The position numbers and the translations under genes were made by a program. This document shows positions 34,001 through 40,332 of a stretch of DNA of 64,000 bases, in pieces. Position 1 is the first letter of the stretch; every line of letters starts with the position of its first letter. The notes under the pieces are model-generated. The model saw only the letters and a program-made list of their open reading frames with translations. It did no database searches and had not been told where the DNA came from. Source of the stretch: Pantoea cypripedii (GTDB lineage: Bacteria; Pseudomonadota; Gammaproteobacteria; Enterobacterales; Enterobacteriaceae); the NCBI RefSeq assembly GCF_011395035.1, contig NZ_CP024768.1:1895186-1959185 (forward strand). The letters are read 5' to 3'.

Positions 34001-34223
34001 CGACACCACTTTCATCGGTGACGGAACCATTACTAATGCGATGATCGGGGCTTACATCCAGTCAACCAATTATGTTGCGGGCATTTCAGGCTGGCGGTTG
34101 GGGAAAGATGGAACGTTTGAACGTAATGCAGCAAATGGTTCCGGACGTGTAATTGATACAGGGGTACTGAGGCAAGTTTACGATGCAAATGGCACGCTGC
34201 GTATCAGGGACGGACTTTGGTAA
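31038..34223 (+). CDS. Host specificity / tail tip protein J
   Basis: A 1061-residue central fibre protein. The N-terminal conserved part (LLSVAKIKMLLAIAEGEIQG; LYIELDSSQFNGSAPKI) forms the tail-tip hub. FnIII-like domains occur at about 640-830 (VMTAPQNITITQVDYVEQGL). The C-terminal region (ALLGDITEQVLQTDAG..., coiled-coil, then GVENSPSGMQTQVLFLADRF) is the usual DUF1983-type end. Receptor choice normally lies in the last residues of J. The receptor cannot be read from this, but lambdoid J proteins often use porins or TonB-dependent receptors. Confidence 0.95.
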   Translation: MRLLDGALIQGSKAGSSSAHTPVEEPDDLLSVAKIKMLLAIAEGEIQGELTAQNIFLNDTQLANEDGTYNFTGVVWDYRNGTQDQTYIQGMPEINNESSVGVEVTTTSPWTRQFTDLTLDAVRVKLSLPLQYLYKDNGDMVGTVTQYAIDLSTDGAAWVNVVNGSFDGKTTSEYQRDHRINLPAATTGWSVRVRRITADSTSTKLINAFKVFSFAEVIDSKLRYPNTALLYIELDSSQFNGSAPKITCKPKGKLVRVPTTYDPVTRTYSGTWTGDFKLAWTDNPAWVFYDLVLDEIYGMGSRVDATMIDKWQLYTIAQYCDEMVSDGAGGAEPRFTCNVYIQSQEDAYTVLKDIAAIFRGITFWGNDQIYVKADVPQDDVDYVYHVSNVIDGLFTYAGGSYKNRYTSCQVSWSDPQNHYSDAIEGVYEPDLVQRYGVNQTQLTAIGCTSQSEAHRRGRYVILSNAKDGTTTFGVGLDGYIPLPAEIIGVADPFRAGKQNGGRIKSVNGLNIELDREADYAAGDRLALNLPDGTAQTRTIASVSADKKMVTVSTAFRVTPEAGAVWAIDSDNLAIQYFRVTSIASNDDGTFTIAAVQHDPNKYRYIDDGVKIDPAPITVTPPGVMTAPQNITITQVDYVEQGLNVACMQVTWDAVISAISYTAQWRKDNGDWVNVGQQSAKGFSISGIYAGVYDMRVRAVNAVDVSSPWGFAQSTTLTGKVGKPGTPVSLLASDDVVWAIDIQWGFPEGSGDTAYTELQVATTADGQNPLFLAYVPYPGVSYQHGPMPAGVRRWYRARLVDRIGNVGDWTEFVTGASSVDATALLGDITEQVLQTDAGKQLVSKVDTNIEGMLQNALDGDATVDHQFQLYGQNRADILTVKQTIATNDQAYAQKFEQVQASIDTNTAAVQQTSTALADTNGKLSAQYSVKVAVDSNGRQYAAGMGIGVENSPSGMQTQVLFLADRFAVMSQVGATPKTFFAIQNGQTIIDTTFIGDGTITNAMIGAYIQSTNYVAGISGWRLGKDGTFERNAANGSGRVIDTGVLRQVYDANGTLRIRDGLW

Positions 34224-34232
34224 GGAGGTTAT

Positions 34233-34538
34233 ATGCCCTGCGGACTACAATGCTGGGATGCAACGGGTAAATTGATAGTCGATATTGGTGATTACAATAC
34301 GCGATATCTTGGAAGGACCACCGTCACTATTCCCGCCAATTCAAATACTGCCTCCGGTTCTTTTAGCGGTATGACTGATACAGGCTCATTTGTCGTTGTT
34401 GTCTCAGCATCAAGTACATCTTACTTTACTCCTGCCAATTTCGCTGCGCGGGCCTATAACGGTGGCTTTCGTGTATTTAAACTCTCTTCATACACCGCTG
34501 CCGTTACACTCACACTGGATATGTATGCATTCTTATGA
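34233..34538 (+). CDS. Small J-associated tail protein
   Basis: A 101-residue protein, beginning MPCGLQCWDATGKLIVDIGD, beta-rich and Ser/Thr-rich. It resembles the N-terminal segment of the next protein (both start with a residue string, then a 'LIVD' or 'LVID' strand), suggesting a shared fold. Similar small proteins follow J in many HK97-type phages. GGAGG precedes the start and it overlaps the next gene by 4 bases. AT content rises from here. Confidence 0.7.
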   Translation: MPCGLQCWDATGKLIVDIGDYNTRYLGRTTVTIPANSNTASGSFSGMTDTGSFVVVVSASSTSYFTPANFAARAYNGGFRVFKLSSYTAAVTLTLDMYAFL

Positions 34539-35185
34539 GTGGATATCAGTTATTTAATTCTTTGGGTGCTCTTGTAATCGATTCTGACTATAAAGGAACC
34601 TATTATAAAGACACGATTACTTATACCGGATTAACCGATATTGGATATTATAATATTTCCTGCCAGCTAGGTAACTCGACTGACATGGGGCATGTAACAA
34701 ACAGTGTTACTCTTGATGATCATCTCAGATGGTTCAAGCCGAATAACAATGCAAAAATGTTCTTTACTGGGCCGGACTGGATGACAGCTAATGCCGGTTC
34801 AATGGCTCGAACGCGCAGCGACATGCCAGTCGAAAGCGGGTATAGGGATGTTTTTAATGCGTCTGGAGAATTGATATGGTCTGCGGTAATGGCAGCGAAA
34901 ATTCCACGTATTTTAGGATTTTTCGATATACCCGCTAATTTTGATCTTGATAATACTGTGTATTCTCAGAACATCGGAACGAATGTCTGGCTTCTTGTCA
35001 GTTCGGTTCCGGGTGGCAATATATCTGATGATGGTGCTGTTACTGGCTTTTCTGGTCCCTTCTTTAGATTCACCAATGGAACATTGCAATGCCAGTGGGT
35101 AAACCAGAATCAGCTGACATGGGCGAATACCCTTAAGCCATATGGTCTGCGTATTCCCTATGGAATTCTTTCAAACCTTTCGTGA
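34535..35185 (+). CDS. J-associated tail/fibre protein of unknown function
   Basis: A 216-residue beta-rich protein (YQLFNSLGALVIDSDYKGTY). Aromatic-rich composition and position directly after J suggest a virion or receptor-interacting component. No enzymatic motif. It is AT-richer than the upstream tail genes, which fits recent exchange of the host-range region. Confidence 0.7.
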   Translation: MSGYQLFNSLGALVIDSDYKGTYYKDTITYTGLTDIGYYNISCQLGNSTDMGHVTNSVTLDDHLRWFKPNNNAKMFFTGPDWMTANAGSMARTRSDMPVESGYRDVFNASGELIWSAVMAAKIPRILGFFDIPANFDLDNTVYSQNIGTNVWLLVSSVPGGNISDDGAVTGFSGPFFRFTNGTLQCQWVNQNQLTWANTLKPYGLRIPYGILSNLS

Positions 35186-35267
35186 AAGAATTAGATCTTT
35201 AAGATCAATTTAATGAATTGAAACTGAGCGCGATTGCCGCTTTCATACCTCAAAGTCTGGAGGGTAT

Positions 35268-35552
35268 ATGCGCATAATAAGTTTTTTGTTTTTAACAGTG
35301 TTCTCAACAGTGGCATTTGCTAACAATATCATCACTTACCCAAAGCGCGCGGAAAACCTGCGCATCGGTGGTGAAGTTAATGTGCTTTATGATGTAGACG
35401 CTCAAGGGAAAACTGAAAATATCAGAATAGTCAGCATGAAACCGAAGTATGTGTTTAATCGCGCAGTGGAGACTCAGATCGCACGATGGAGGTATCCAGT
35501 AGGACATGCAGAAACGGACATACCACTAAAAGTCATATTTAAGTCGAACTGA
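35268..35552 (+). CDS. Secreted TonB C-terminal-domain protein
   Basis: A 94-residue protein. Residues 1-18 form a Sec signal peptide ending VAFA. The rest is a bare TonB C-terminal domain: YPKRAENLRIGGEV (24-37), VDAQGKTENIRIVSMKP and ARWRY (72-76) match the conserved strands and helix of TonB. It lacks the transmembrane anchor and Pro-rich spacer of real TonB. It has a strong GGAGGG ribosome site and a possible own promoter (TTGAAA 35218-35223, 17 bases, TTTCAT 35241-35246). I infer a periplasmic protein that could compete with TonB at outer-membrane receptors; phage Cor proteins, encoded in the same place after J, block FhuA. A plain envelope role cannot be excluded. Confidence 0.8.
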   Translation: MRIISFLFLTVFSTVAFANNIITYPKRAENLRIGGEVNVLYDVDAQGKTENIRIVSMKPKYVFNRAVETQIARWRYPVGHAETDIPLKVIFKSN

Positions 35553-35572
35553 CAAAACCAAATCAATGAAAC

Positions 35573-35609
35573 CCGGCCACTGCGCCGGTTTTTTTATGCC
35601 CGGAGAAAA
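35573..35609 (+). terminator. Terminator-like hairpin plus repeated leader before the fibre gene
   Basis: Stem CCGGC/GCCGG (35573-35577, 35584-35588) and T7, then ATGCCCGGAGAAAA. The 26 bases 35584-35609 equal 23907-23932. It may end the transcript of the TonB-domain gene. Confidence 0.7.
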
Positions 35610-35612
35610 TAT

Positions 35613-36866
35613 ATGCCAGCAGGCACTATTACCCTGACCAACAATTCCGCTACGGCAACAGGCAACGGAACAGCATTCGCAGCTGAACTAAAGGCGAATG
35701 ATTTTGTGGTGGCTGTTGTCGGTGGCGTGACTTATACGCTGGGCGTTAAGTCCGTTGAATCTGCTACCAGTCTGACGTTGATTAATGCCTATGGTGGCCC
35801 GACAACATCGGGTTTGGCCTGGACGGCTGTACCTAATGCAGCGCTGGTGGGTATTACTGCTCAGGTGGCCGCTGACGTAGCAAAAGCGATTCGTGGCCTG
35901 AATCTGGATAAAGCCAACTGGCAACAGATTTATACCGGCACAGGCAACGTTACCGTTACCCTGCCAGACGGCACTTCATACACAGGGCCAGCATGGAACG
36001 GGATTACGACTTCGCTCGCAGGCAAAGCAGCCAAAGGCGCTAATAATGACATTACATCGCTAACAGGGCTAACCACAGCCCTTAGTGTTGCGCAAGGAGG
36101 TACAGGAGCTACAACAGCGTCCGCTGCCTGGGCAGCATTATTAAATGGGCGCACAGTTGCTACTGCCAAAAACGACCTGGGGATTGGAACGGCACAGGTT
36201 CCATATTTTTCATCTATCGAACTTTCTAGTGCAACCCCATTTATTGATTTCCACTACGGAAGTGGCGCAACCGACTATAACGTCAGGTTAATAAATAGTT
36301 CAAATAACTTGCTACAATGCTCCGGGGTATTTGATGCTATTCAAGGAACTGCATCAAGGGCGGGGTTAAACGGTGCAATAGATTCTAACGTTCCTTTTTT
36401 CTTTTACTGGAACTATGTACCAACAGCAACGGGGTTATATGGTTTTGTGGGAAATACCGGGTTAGGTAATATAAACTTCACCCAAGTTTCAGACAAGATG
36501 TTCAAAACAGACCCTGTATACGCGCAGAATAATGATGATGTTCTGGATCAGGTCATGGCATGGAAGGTCGCCAGCTTCAGATATAAAGCACGTGGCATTA
36601 TCCCAGAGAGTGATGAAAAATTAGGATTCATCGCTAACGATATGGTTAAGGTTAGCCCCGAGTGCGTAAAAGGCGAAGGATTGCCGGATGATTACGATAT
36701 TGAGGCTGACCCTAACAACACTGGCTATTACACTTTGGACCAGATTGCAATTATCGCCAAACTGACTCAGGCCATTCAGGCCCAGCATCAGATGATCACC
36801 AGCCAGGGCGAGGCAGTGGCATCTTTGCAGAAGCATATCGCTGCGCTGGAGGGGACTGGGTCATAA
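35613..36866 (+). CDS. Tail fibre / spike with S74 intramolecular chaperone
   Basis: A 417-residue fibre. The N-terminal 120 residues (MPAGTITLTNNSATATGNGT) resemble fibre attachment domains. The middle has the fibre repeat-like SVAQGGTGATTASAAWAAL. The C-terminal 125 residues are a peptidase S74 chaperone domain beginning near Ser293-Asp294 (TQVSDKMFKTDPVY), with GFIANDMVKVSPECVKG and a closing coiled coil. S74 domains trimerise the fibre and then cut themselves off at that Ser-Asp. It is the last late structural gene. Confidence 0.88.
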   Translation: MPAGTITLTNNSATATGNGTAFAAELKANDFVVAVVGGVTYTLGVKSVESATSLTLINAYGGPTTSGLAWTAVPNAALVGITAQVAADVAKAIRGLNLDKANWQQIYTGTGNVTVTLPDGTSYTGPAWNGITTSLAGKAAKGANNDITSLTGLTTALSVAQGGTGATTASAAWAALLNGRTVATAKNDLGIGTAQVPYFSSIELSSATPFIDFHYGSGATDYNVRLINSSNNLLQCSGVFDAIQGTASRAGLNGAIDSNVPFFFYWNYVPTATGLYGFVGNTGLGNINFTQVSDKMFKTDPVYAQNNDDVLDQVMAWKVASFRYKARGIIPESDEKLGFIANDMVKVSPECVKGEGLPDDYDIEADPNNTGYYTLDQIAIIAKLTQAIQAQHQMITSQGEAVASLQKHIAALEGTGS

Positions 36867-36901
36867 AAAAGCCCGTGCTACGGCTCCCGAACAGCACGGG
36901 C
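36864..36901 (-). terminator. Terminator facing the fibre gene
   Basis: Stem GCCCGTGCT/AGCACGGGC with an A7 run on its left side, so the T tract follows in the leftward direction. It would end leftward transcripts from the DinI-like gene. The 36902-37280 interval holds no convincing gene; a second GC inverted repeat (CCCGGGC/GCCCGGG near 37168-37195) lies in it. Confidence 0.65.
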
Positions 36902-37280
36902 AAAAGCTTGCAGATAAACTCACCTCGCGGCATATATAAAGACATGCCGCCTTATCAGTTTATGCATCAGTGATAATGTACGCAAAAAAATGCCTGCTGA
37001 GTGTGCAGGCTTAAAAACTCCAATAGGGAAAAATCTCATCGCACTACAATTGCTGTGTGCAGTGCATCTCTATAATAGCGACAGTGAAACATTTGTACAC
37101 ATTCACACCGATGATAAAATTTTGTCGATTTGATTGATTTTTGTTAGGTATAGTCCGAAAAGAAACCCGGGCAGTGGGATAAGTTTGCCCGGGCGAAAGG
37201 TGTATCATGAACAATGTTAAGTTTAACTTGAGATGCTGATTATGCGAGCGTAGCGGCAACAGCTTAACGGTTTGAATTAA

Positions 37281-37529
37281 TCACCCGTGAAACCAATCGT
37301 CTGCCGATTCCCAGGCATCCTGTAGCACCTTTGAGACTATTTCTCTGTCGCCTTCCTTATCTTTCGCCCGCAAAAGTGACAGCCCGTCATTACTGGCGGT
37401 CTTAACCACCACGCTCACATCATCATAACTGCGACTCAGGCGTTTAGTGAGTTCCTCCCTAAGCGCCTCCATTGCACCCTTCGGCATTTTCCCTGCTTTC
37501 TCTTTAGCCACCATCACTTCGACTATCAT
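37281..37529 (-). CDS. DinI-like family protein
   Basis: An 82-residue protein with the DinI pattern: MIVEVMVAKEK strand, KGAMEALREELTKRLSRSYDD helix segment and VVKTASNDGLSLL, then an acidic C-terminal helix (VLQDAWESADDWF). DinI-family proteins modulate RecA filaments in the SOS response. Upstream are one consensus and one near-consensus LexA box, so expression should follow DNA damage. Such genes are common near the right ends of lambdoid prophages. Confidence 0.9.
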   Translation of the reverse strand: MIVEVMVAKEKAGKMPKGAMEALREELTKRLSRSYDDVSVVVKTASNDGLSLLRAKDKEGDREIVSKVLQDAWESADDWFHG

Positions 37530-37572
37530 ATTTCCCCCGGGTAACTGTATCGATATCCACTATCAAGATGGA

Positions 37573-37620
37573 TACTGGTTGCATGAACAGTTATTTTATA
37601 TACTGTGAATTCATACAGTT
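37573..37620 (-). promoter_or_regulatory. Tandem LexA boxes upstream of the dinI-like gene
   Basis: TACTGTGAATTCATACAGTT (37601-37620) has the full CTGT-N8-ACAG core. TACTGGTTGCATGAACAGTT (37573-37592) deviates by one base. Both lie 44-91 bases upstream of the leftward DinI-like start, where LexA would cover the promoter. A TATAAA-type -10 lies between them. Confidence 0.85.
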
Positions 37621-37775
37621 CAATAAGCGCAAGTGAAAGTCATAAGTTCTCCATTCGTAACCTGATGTGCAATATGAAAAAATAACTGTAAGTTCAAAAT
37701 GTTAACTGCATTTGAAACTTTCTGTTTTCGAACTACTGTTAACCTTAAGTCAAACAAATCCTTCAAATTACTACG

Positions 37776-37979
37776 ATGAATGAAATGAGATCGGACAGAG
37801 CAGGAATGATTGGATGCGCCATAGGGGCAGCTGTAATCGAACTGACGGCAAAAGGTATGCCGATAAACAAGAGCAATATTTTGTATGAGCTTGAGCGTAT
37901 AGCTGCGTCATCTAAGCAATTGCCGACAAAAGCTGTAGCGAGGGATGCGGCGAACATTCTCAGAAAAGGTCACAATTAA
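37776..37979 (+). CDS. YmgB/AriR-like small protein
   Basis: A 67-residue helical protein; the pattern (IGCAIGAAVIELTAKGMPIN, NILYELERIAASS) resembles the YmgB/AriR biofilm and acid-resistance regulators, which occur on lambdoid prophages. The resemblance is by eye. ATG 37785 is an alternative start. Confidence 0.6.
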   Translation: MNEMRSDRAGMIGCAIGAAVIELTAKGMPINKSNILYELERIAASSKQLPTKAVARDAANILRKGHN

Positions 37980-38122
37980 AAGCTTAACCATGATGATTCA
38001 TTACTTGGGAGTGAGGTGGGGCGGGATAGGGTCGGCAATTTGATAAAAATCATAAATCGCTCTGCAACCTATTTTAAGAAGATTTTGCATTCTCATCGGC
38101 TAGGGCATGACTTTGCGAATTA

Positions 38123-38144
38123 ATGCCCGCAGAATCGCGGGCAT
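38123..38144 (-). terminator. Palindromic hairpin downstream of the orphan pqqA
   Basis: ATGCCCGC-AGAATC-GCGGGCAT (38123-38144) lies 6 bases after the stop of the orphan pqqA. The chromosomal pqqA has a similar GCCCGC/GCGGGC hairpin after its stop (45206-45224). Confidence 0.65.
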
Positions 38145-38149
38145 TTGCA

Positions 38150-38221
38150 TTAACGGTTAGAAATGTACAGAGTCACTTCCAGACCGAGGCGAAGATCAAC
38201 AAATTCTGGCTTCTTCCACAT
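38150..38221 (-). CDS. pqqA: Orphan pqqA: second PQQ precursor peptide gene
   Basis: A 23-residue frame on the minus strand: begins MWKKPEFVDLR, ends LEVTLYISNR. It includes Glu15 and Tyr19, the residues cross-linked by PqqE to form PQQ. The product is identical to chromosomal PqqA (45127-45198). The two genes differ at 11 of 72 bases, all synonymous. AGGAAGG lies 8 bases before the ATG and a hairpin follows the stop, so it looks like a free-standing functional gene. No other pqq gene is adjacent. It lies between the prophage's right-end genes and the junction with the pqqU fragment, so I take it as phage cargo. If the true boundary is further left it would be a host gene. Confidence 0.93.
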   Translation of the reverse strand: MWKKPEFVDLRLGLEVTLYISNR

Positions 38222-38273
38222 AATTAATACCTTCCTGACAAGTTAGATACACCCCAATCCACCTAATGTTAGA

Positions 38274-38380
38274 TTGAGTACATAATTGAGTACAAAGGGA
38301 ATGTGCCCAATAAGATTTAATCCTTATAAAACATATGATTAAATCGCATTAGGTCATTGCTTTGCCGTCTCTACACATAA
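38274..38380. other. Candidate right attachment region (attR)
   Basis: Direct repeats TTGAGTACA at 38274-38282 and 38286-38294 resemble integrase arm-type sites, and the receptor gene loses homology at about 38375. The core cannot be defined without the left junction. Confidence 0.5.
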
Positions 38381-38637
38381 TTCTGGCGGTTCTGAATTTG
38401 CAGACCAGGCACCCCATAAAGATTTTCCGACAGGTTAACGCGCGGTGCTGCATGGCGCATATCCTCGCCAGAAACGACGCTGACCGCTGCTGGCGTATCC
38501 AGTTCAGACAAACCAGCACCGGTGGGAGTGGCGCTGACCACCATGGTATTGCTGGCATCATCCGCCGCCAGTAACGGTAAGGGGAACACCGCAGGCAGCG
38601 CCAGCCACAGCCCCTGACGCAGTAAAGCTATTTTCAT
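38371..38637 (-). pseudogene. pqqU: 5' fragment of a PqqU/YncD-type TonB-dependent receptor, cut by the prophage
   Basis: Eighty-eight codons from an ATG at 38637: a signal peptide (about 24 residues, ending LLAA), a TonB-box-like segment (TMVVSATP) and the start of the plug domain (ELDTPAAVSVVSGEDMRHA; NLYGVPGLQIQNRQNY). From memory this matches E. coli YncD, now PqqU, the outer-membrane receptor for PQQ. Full receptors have about 700 residues; here the homology stops at NRQNY, the frame gives one more codon (V) and then a stop. The remaining coding sequence is not in the window and is expected at the far left end of the prophage. Confidence 0.85.
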
Positions 38638-38731
38638 TATGAAAGACCGTAACAAAAGAAGTGAAATGTACCGGGTGGAACATTATGGCGCATATGTTAA
38701 AGGTTTTTTCGCTTGTTTGAAAAGCGTTAAT

Positions 38732-38796
38732 AGTATGACGTGATATTGCCAAAGGTCAGGTTTAAAAATGTTTTTTCACCGCACCTCTGGCCTGGC
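38732..38796 (+). repeat. 65-bp direct repeat, copy 1
   Basis: Matches 40333-40397 over 65 bases with 4 mismatches; the last 41 bases (38756-38796) are identical. It brackets, with copy 2, the two-gene insert. This copy lies upstream of the pqqU fragment. Confidence 0.92.
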
Positions 38797-38892
38797 CACA
38801 ATCGTCGGTACTTTAAGTCAGATTGGGTTGTACTAAAGGTTGGAGCCCCATTACAGCGCAATTCAATCAACACGCAATGGTGCATTTTTGCG

Positions 38893-38937
38893 ATGATTTA
38901 CAATGCTGGAAAGCTGTAAATTATCTTTGTAAATCAT
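38893..38937. promoter_or_regulatory. Operator-like repeats upstream of the two-gene insert
   Basis: Three copies of TGTAAATNAT within 45 bases: inverted at 38893-38902 (ATGATTTACA), direct at 38915-38924 and 38928-38937. First and third form a perfect 10-base inverted repeat. Probably a regulator-binding array for the genes at 39123 and 39478. The rest of the 38638-39122 interval holds only the direct repeat. Confidence 0.5.
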
Positions 38938-39122
38938 TGTACTATCAGACTTTCACAACCATCCGGATTGCGCACTAAAGCTTTGCAGGGATGCAAAGAG
39001 TTGTTGTATGCTCAGTTACCAGATTGGTGACACTTCATACCATTCCACCTTGTGTCTTCACTGTATGGGTGGTTTTTTTGACTTTTTATTTTTACCCCTT
39101 GAGCCGTGATCGGGAGGTTTGG

Positions 39123-39464
39123 ATGACAACTTTAGCGCGACGCTCTGTGCAAACGATTAAAAATCGCACGCAGTACGTTGACTCATTTGTCGATTCTGAA
39201 ACTTCAAATGAGTTCACTGTTCTTCGTTTAAGTGAGCGTCAGTCTCCTCAGCGTCAGCTTTTTATCGTTACGCTGAATGATACTCAGGCAGATGGTGAGG
39301 TTATTCCGTTCGCTGAAATTGCCACTTCATCAACGAACAAACTCCGTTATGTCGTGAAGCCTTCCGAACAGTATCCGCAACTGGCGGACGCTCATCTTCT
39401 GGACATGATAGAGACAGTAATTACAATCTTTATGAAGAAAAATTGGAATAATAATATTCACTAA
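39123..39464 (+). CDS. Unknown protein, first gene of the repeat-bracketed insert
   Basis: A 113-residue protein. The start at 39123 is set by GGGAGG five bases upstream; the frame is open to 38991 but with no ribosome site. It begins MTTLARRSVQTIKNRTQYVD and has a central strand pattern (QRQLFIVTLNDTQADG) and a C-terminal helix (LLDMIETVITIFMKKNW). No family recognised. It is 13 bases upstream of the GNAT-like gene, so probably cotranscribed. Size and order would suit an antitoxin or adaptor, but this is speculation. Confidence 0.7.
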   Translation: MTTLARRSVQTIKNRTQYVDSFVDSETSNEFTVLRLSERQSPQRQLFIVTLNDTQADGEVIPFAEIATSSTNKLRYVVKPSEQYPQLADAHLLDMIETVITIFMKKNWNNNIH

Positions 39465-39477
39465 TAGGTTCACAGAT

Positions 39478-40194
39478 ATGCCCCCAGACCTGATTGGTAA
39501 CTACAATAAAGATATTAACATCGAGTTAGATGGCGTAAAAAAACATCTGGAAACGTCTTTTCTTTTTACTCGTGAAGGCGGTCTTTTCCGGGTTGATGAG
39601 TACGTTTTAAATGGTGGGGTATATCATTACTACCTGGATATTTATTCCATAGGTTGCTCTGAACCTGATTTTTATCTCGACTTCGGTACGGACCTTGATG
39701 ATCAGGGAATGCGGCACGATGATATCGTTCAAAATCTGTTGTCTCTGAATATGGAAGATGAACGACGTACCAAAAAGATAGGTCGGGTTGCTTATAAGGA
39801 TATGTTGCTACAGGATAATGGCTTCGTGCTTTCAGCAAAACAGATAAAAAGTGTTGTCATTGACGAAGATTACCGGGCAGCTGGCCTGGCAAGAAATATA
39901 TACAAGACATTGACGATGAAGCATGAATATATTGTTTGTGATAATACACAAAGTATCTCAGGCGGATCGTTATGGGCGAGCAGTATCTTAAGCATTGGCG
40001 AAGTCAGAATTTATGATATGCGCCTGAATGCTTTTGTTGATGTCCTTGCCAAAGAGGGAAAGGGTAGTGGGGGATTGATTCCCTGGAGTTGCCAGACTCT
40101 CACCGCACAACAAATCGTAGAGTGGGGGCGCTCATTTAATCCAGATTCCTGTCATCATATAGTTAATGTGCTTAATAAAGATGCACTCCATTGA
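39478..40194 (+). CDS. GNAT-like protein of unknown function, second gene of the insert
   Basis: A 238-residue protein. VVIDEDYRAAGLARNIYKTL (about residues 123-142) resembles GNAT acetyltransferase motif A, where the R/Q-x-x-G-x-A/G loop binds acetyl-CoA; here the loop is RAAGLA. The N-terminal 100 residues are beta-rich with many acidic residues (YLDFGTDLDDQGMRHDD). The C-terminal third is not recognised. It may acetylate a cellular target, but no substrate is evident. AT-richer than neighbouring metabolic genes. A weak terminator follows. Confidence 0.72.
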   Translation: MPPDLIGNYNKDINIELDGVKKHLETSFLFTREGGLFRVDEYVLNGGVYHYYLDIYSIGCSEPDFYLDFGTDLDDQGMRHDDIVQNLLSLNMEDERRTKKIGRVAYKDMLLQDNGFVLSAKQIKSVVIDEDYRAAGLARNIYKTLTMKHEYIVCDNTQSISGGSLWASSILSIGEVRIYDMRLNAFVDVLAKEGKGSGGLIPWSCQTLTAQQIVEWGRSFNPDSCHHIVNVLNKDALH

Positions 40195-40281
40195 TAATAA
40201 ACTCATCACTCGGTGTTTTTTCTCTGCTCCCCGCAATTGTTTGAATAAGTTAAGAGGCATATGAATAGTTAATAACTATTG

Positions 40282-40302
40282 ACCCGCTATGCGGTTTTTT
40301 TT
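40282..40302 (+). terminator. Short terminator after the two-gene insert
   Basis: CCGC-TAT-GCGG followed by T8 (40284-40302). A short stem but a strong T tract. Confidence 0.55.
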
Positions 40303-40332
40303 ATGCCCATAACCATAAAATGAGATTTCTAC

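Larger units (their letters stand above)
1..38375. mobile_element. Lambdoid siphoprophage with HK97-type head (left end outside window)
   Basis: A nearly complete temperate siphophage: leftward early genes, CI/Cro switch, O/DnaC/DnaB-type replication genes, Q antiterminator, lysis cassette, terminases, HK97-type head genes, lambda-type tail genes and SOS-linked genes at the right end, in canonical lambdoid order. No integrase, excisionase or left attachment site is visible, so they must lie to the left of position 1. The right boundary is inferred from the point where a PqqU/YncD-like receptor gene loses homology, near 38375. Structural genes look intact, so the prophage may be inducible. Confidence 0.95.

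Noticed and set aside
37044..37259. 71-codon minus-strand frame after the tail fibre
   Set aside because: No ribosome site, and it runs through a GC-rich inverted repeat. Likely chance.
37545..37560. A third LexA-like box (CTGT-N8-CCAC) near the dinI-like gene
   Set aside because: Two mismatches in the essential ACAG half.
38991..39122. N-terminal extension of the 113-residue protein, with a hydrophobic segment
   Set aside because: The ribosome site GGGAGG sits before 39123, and the extension lies over the promoter region.
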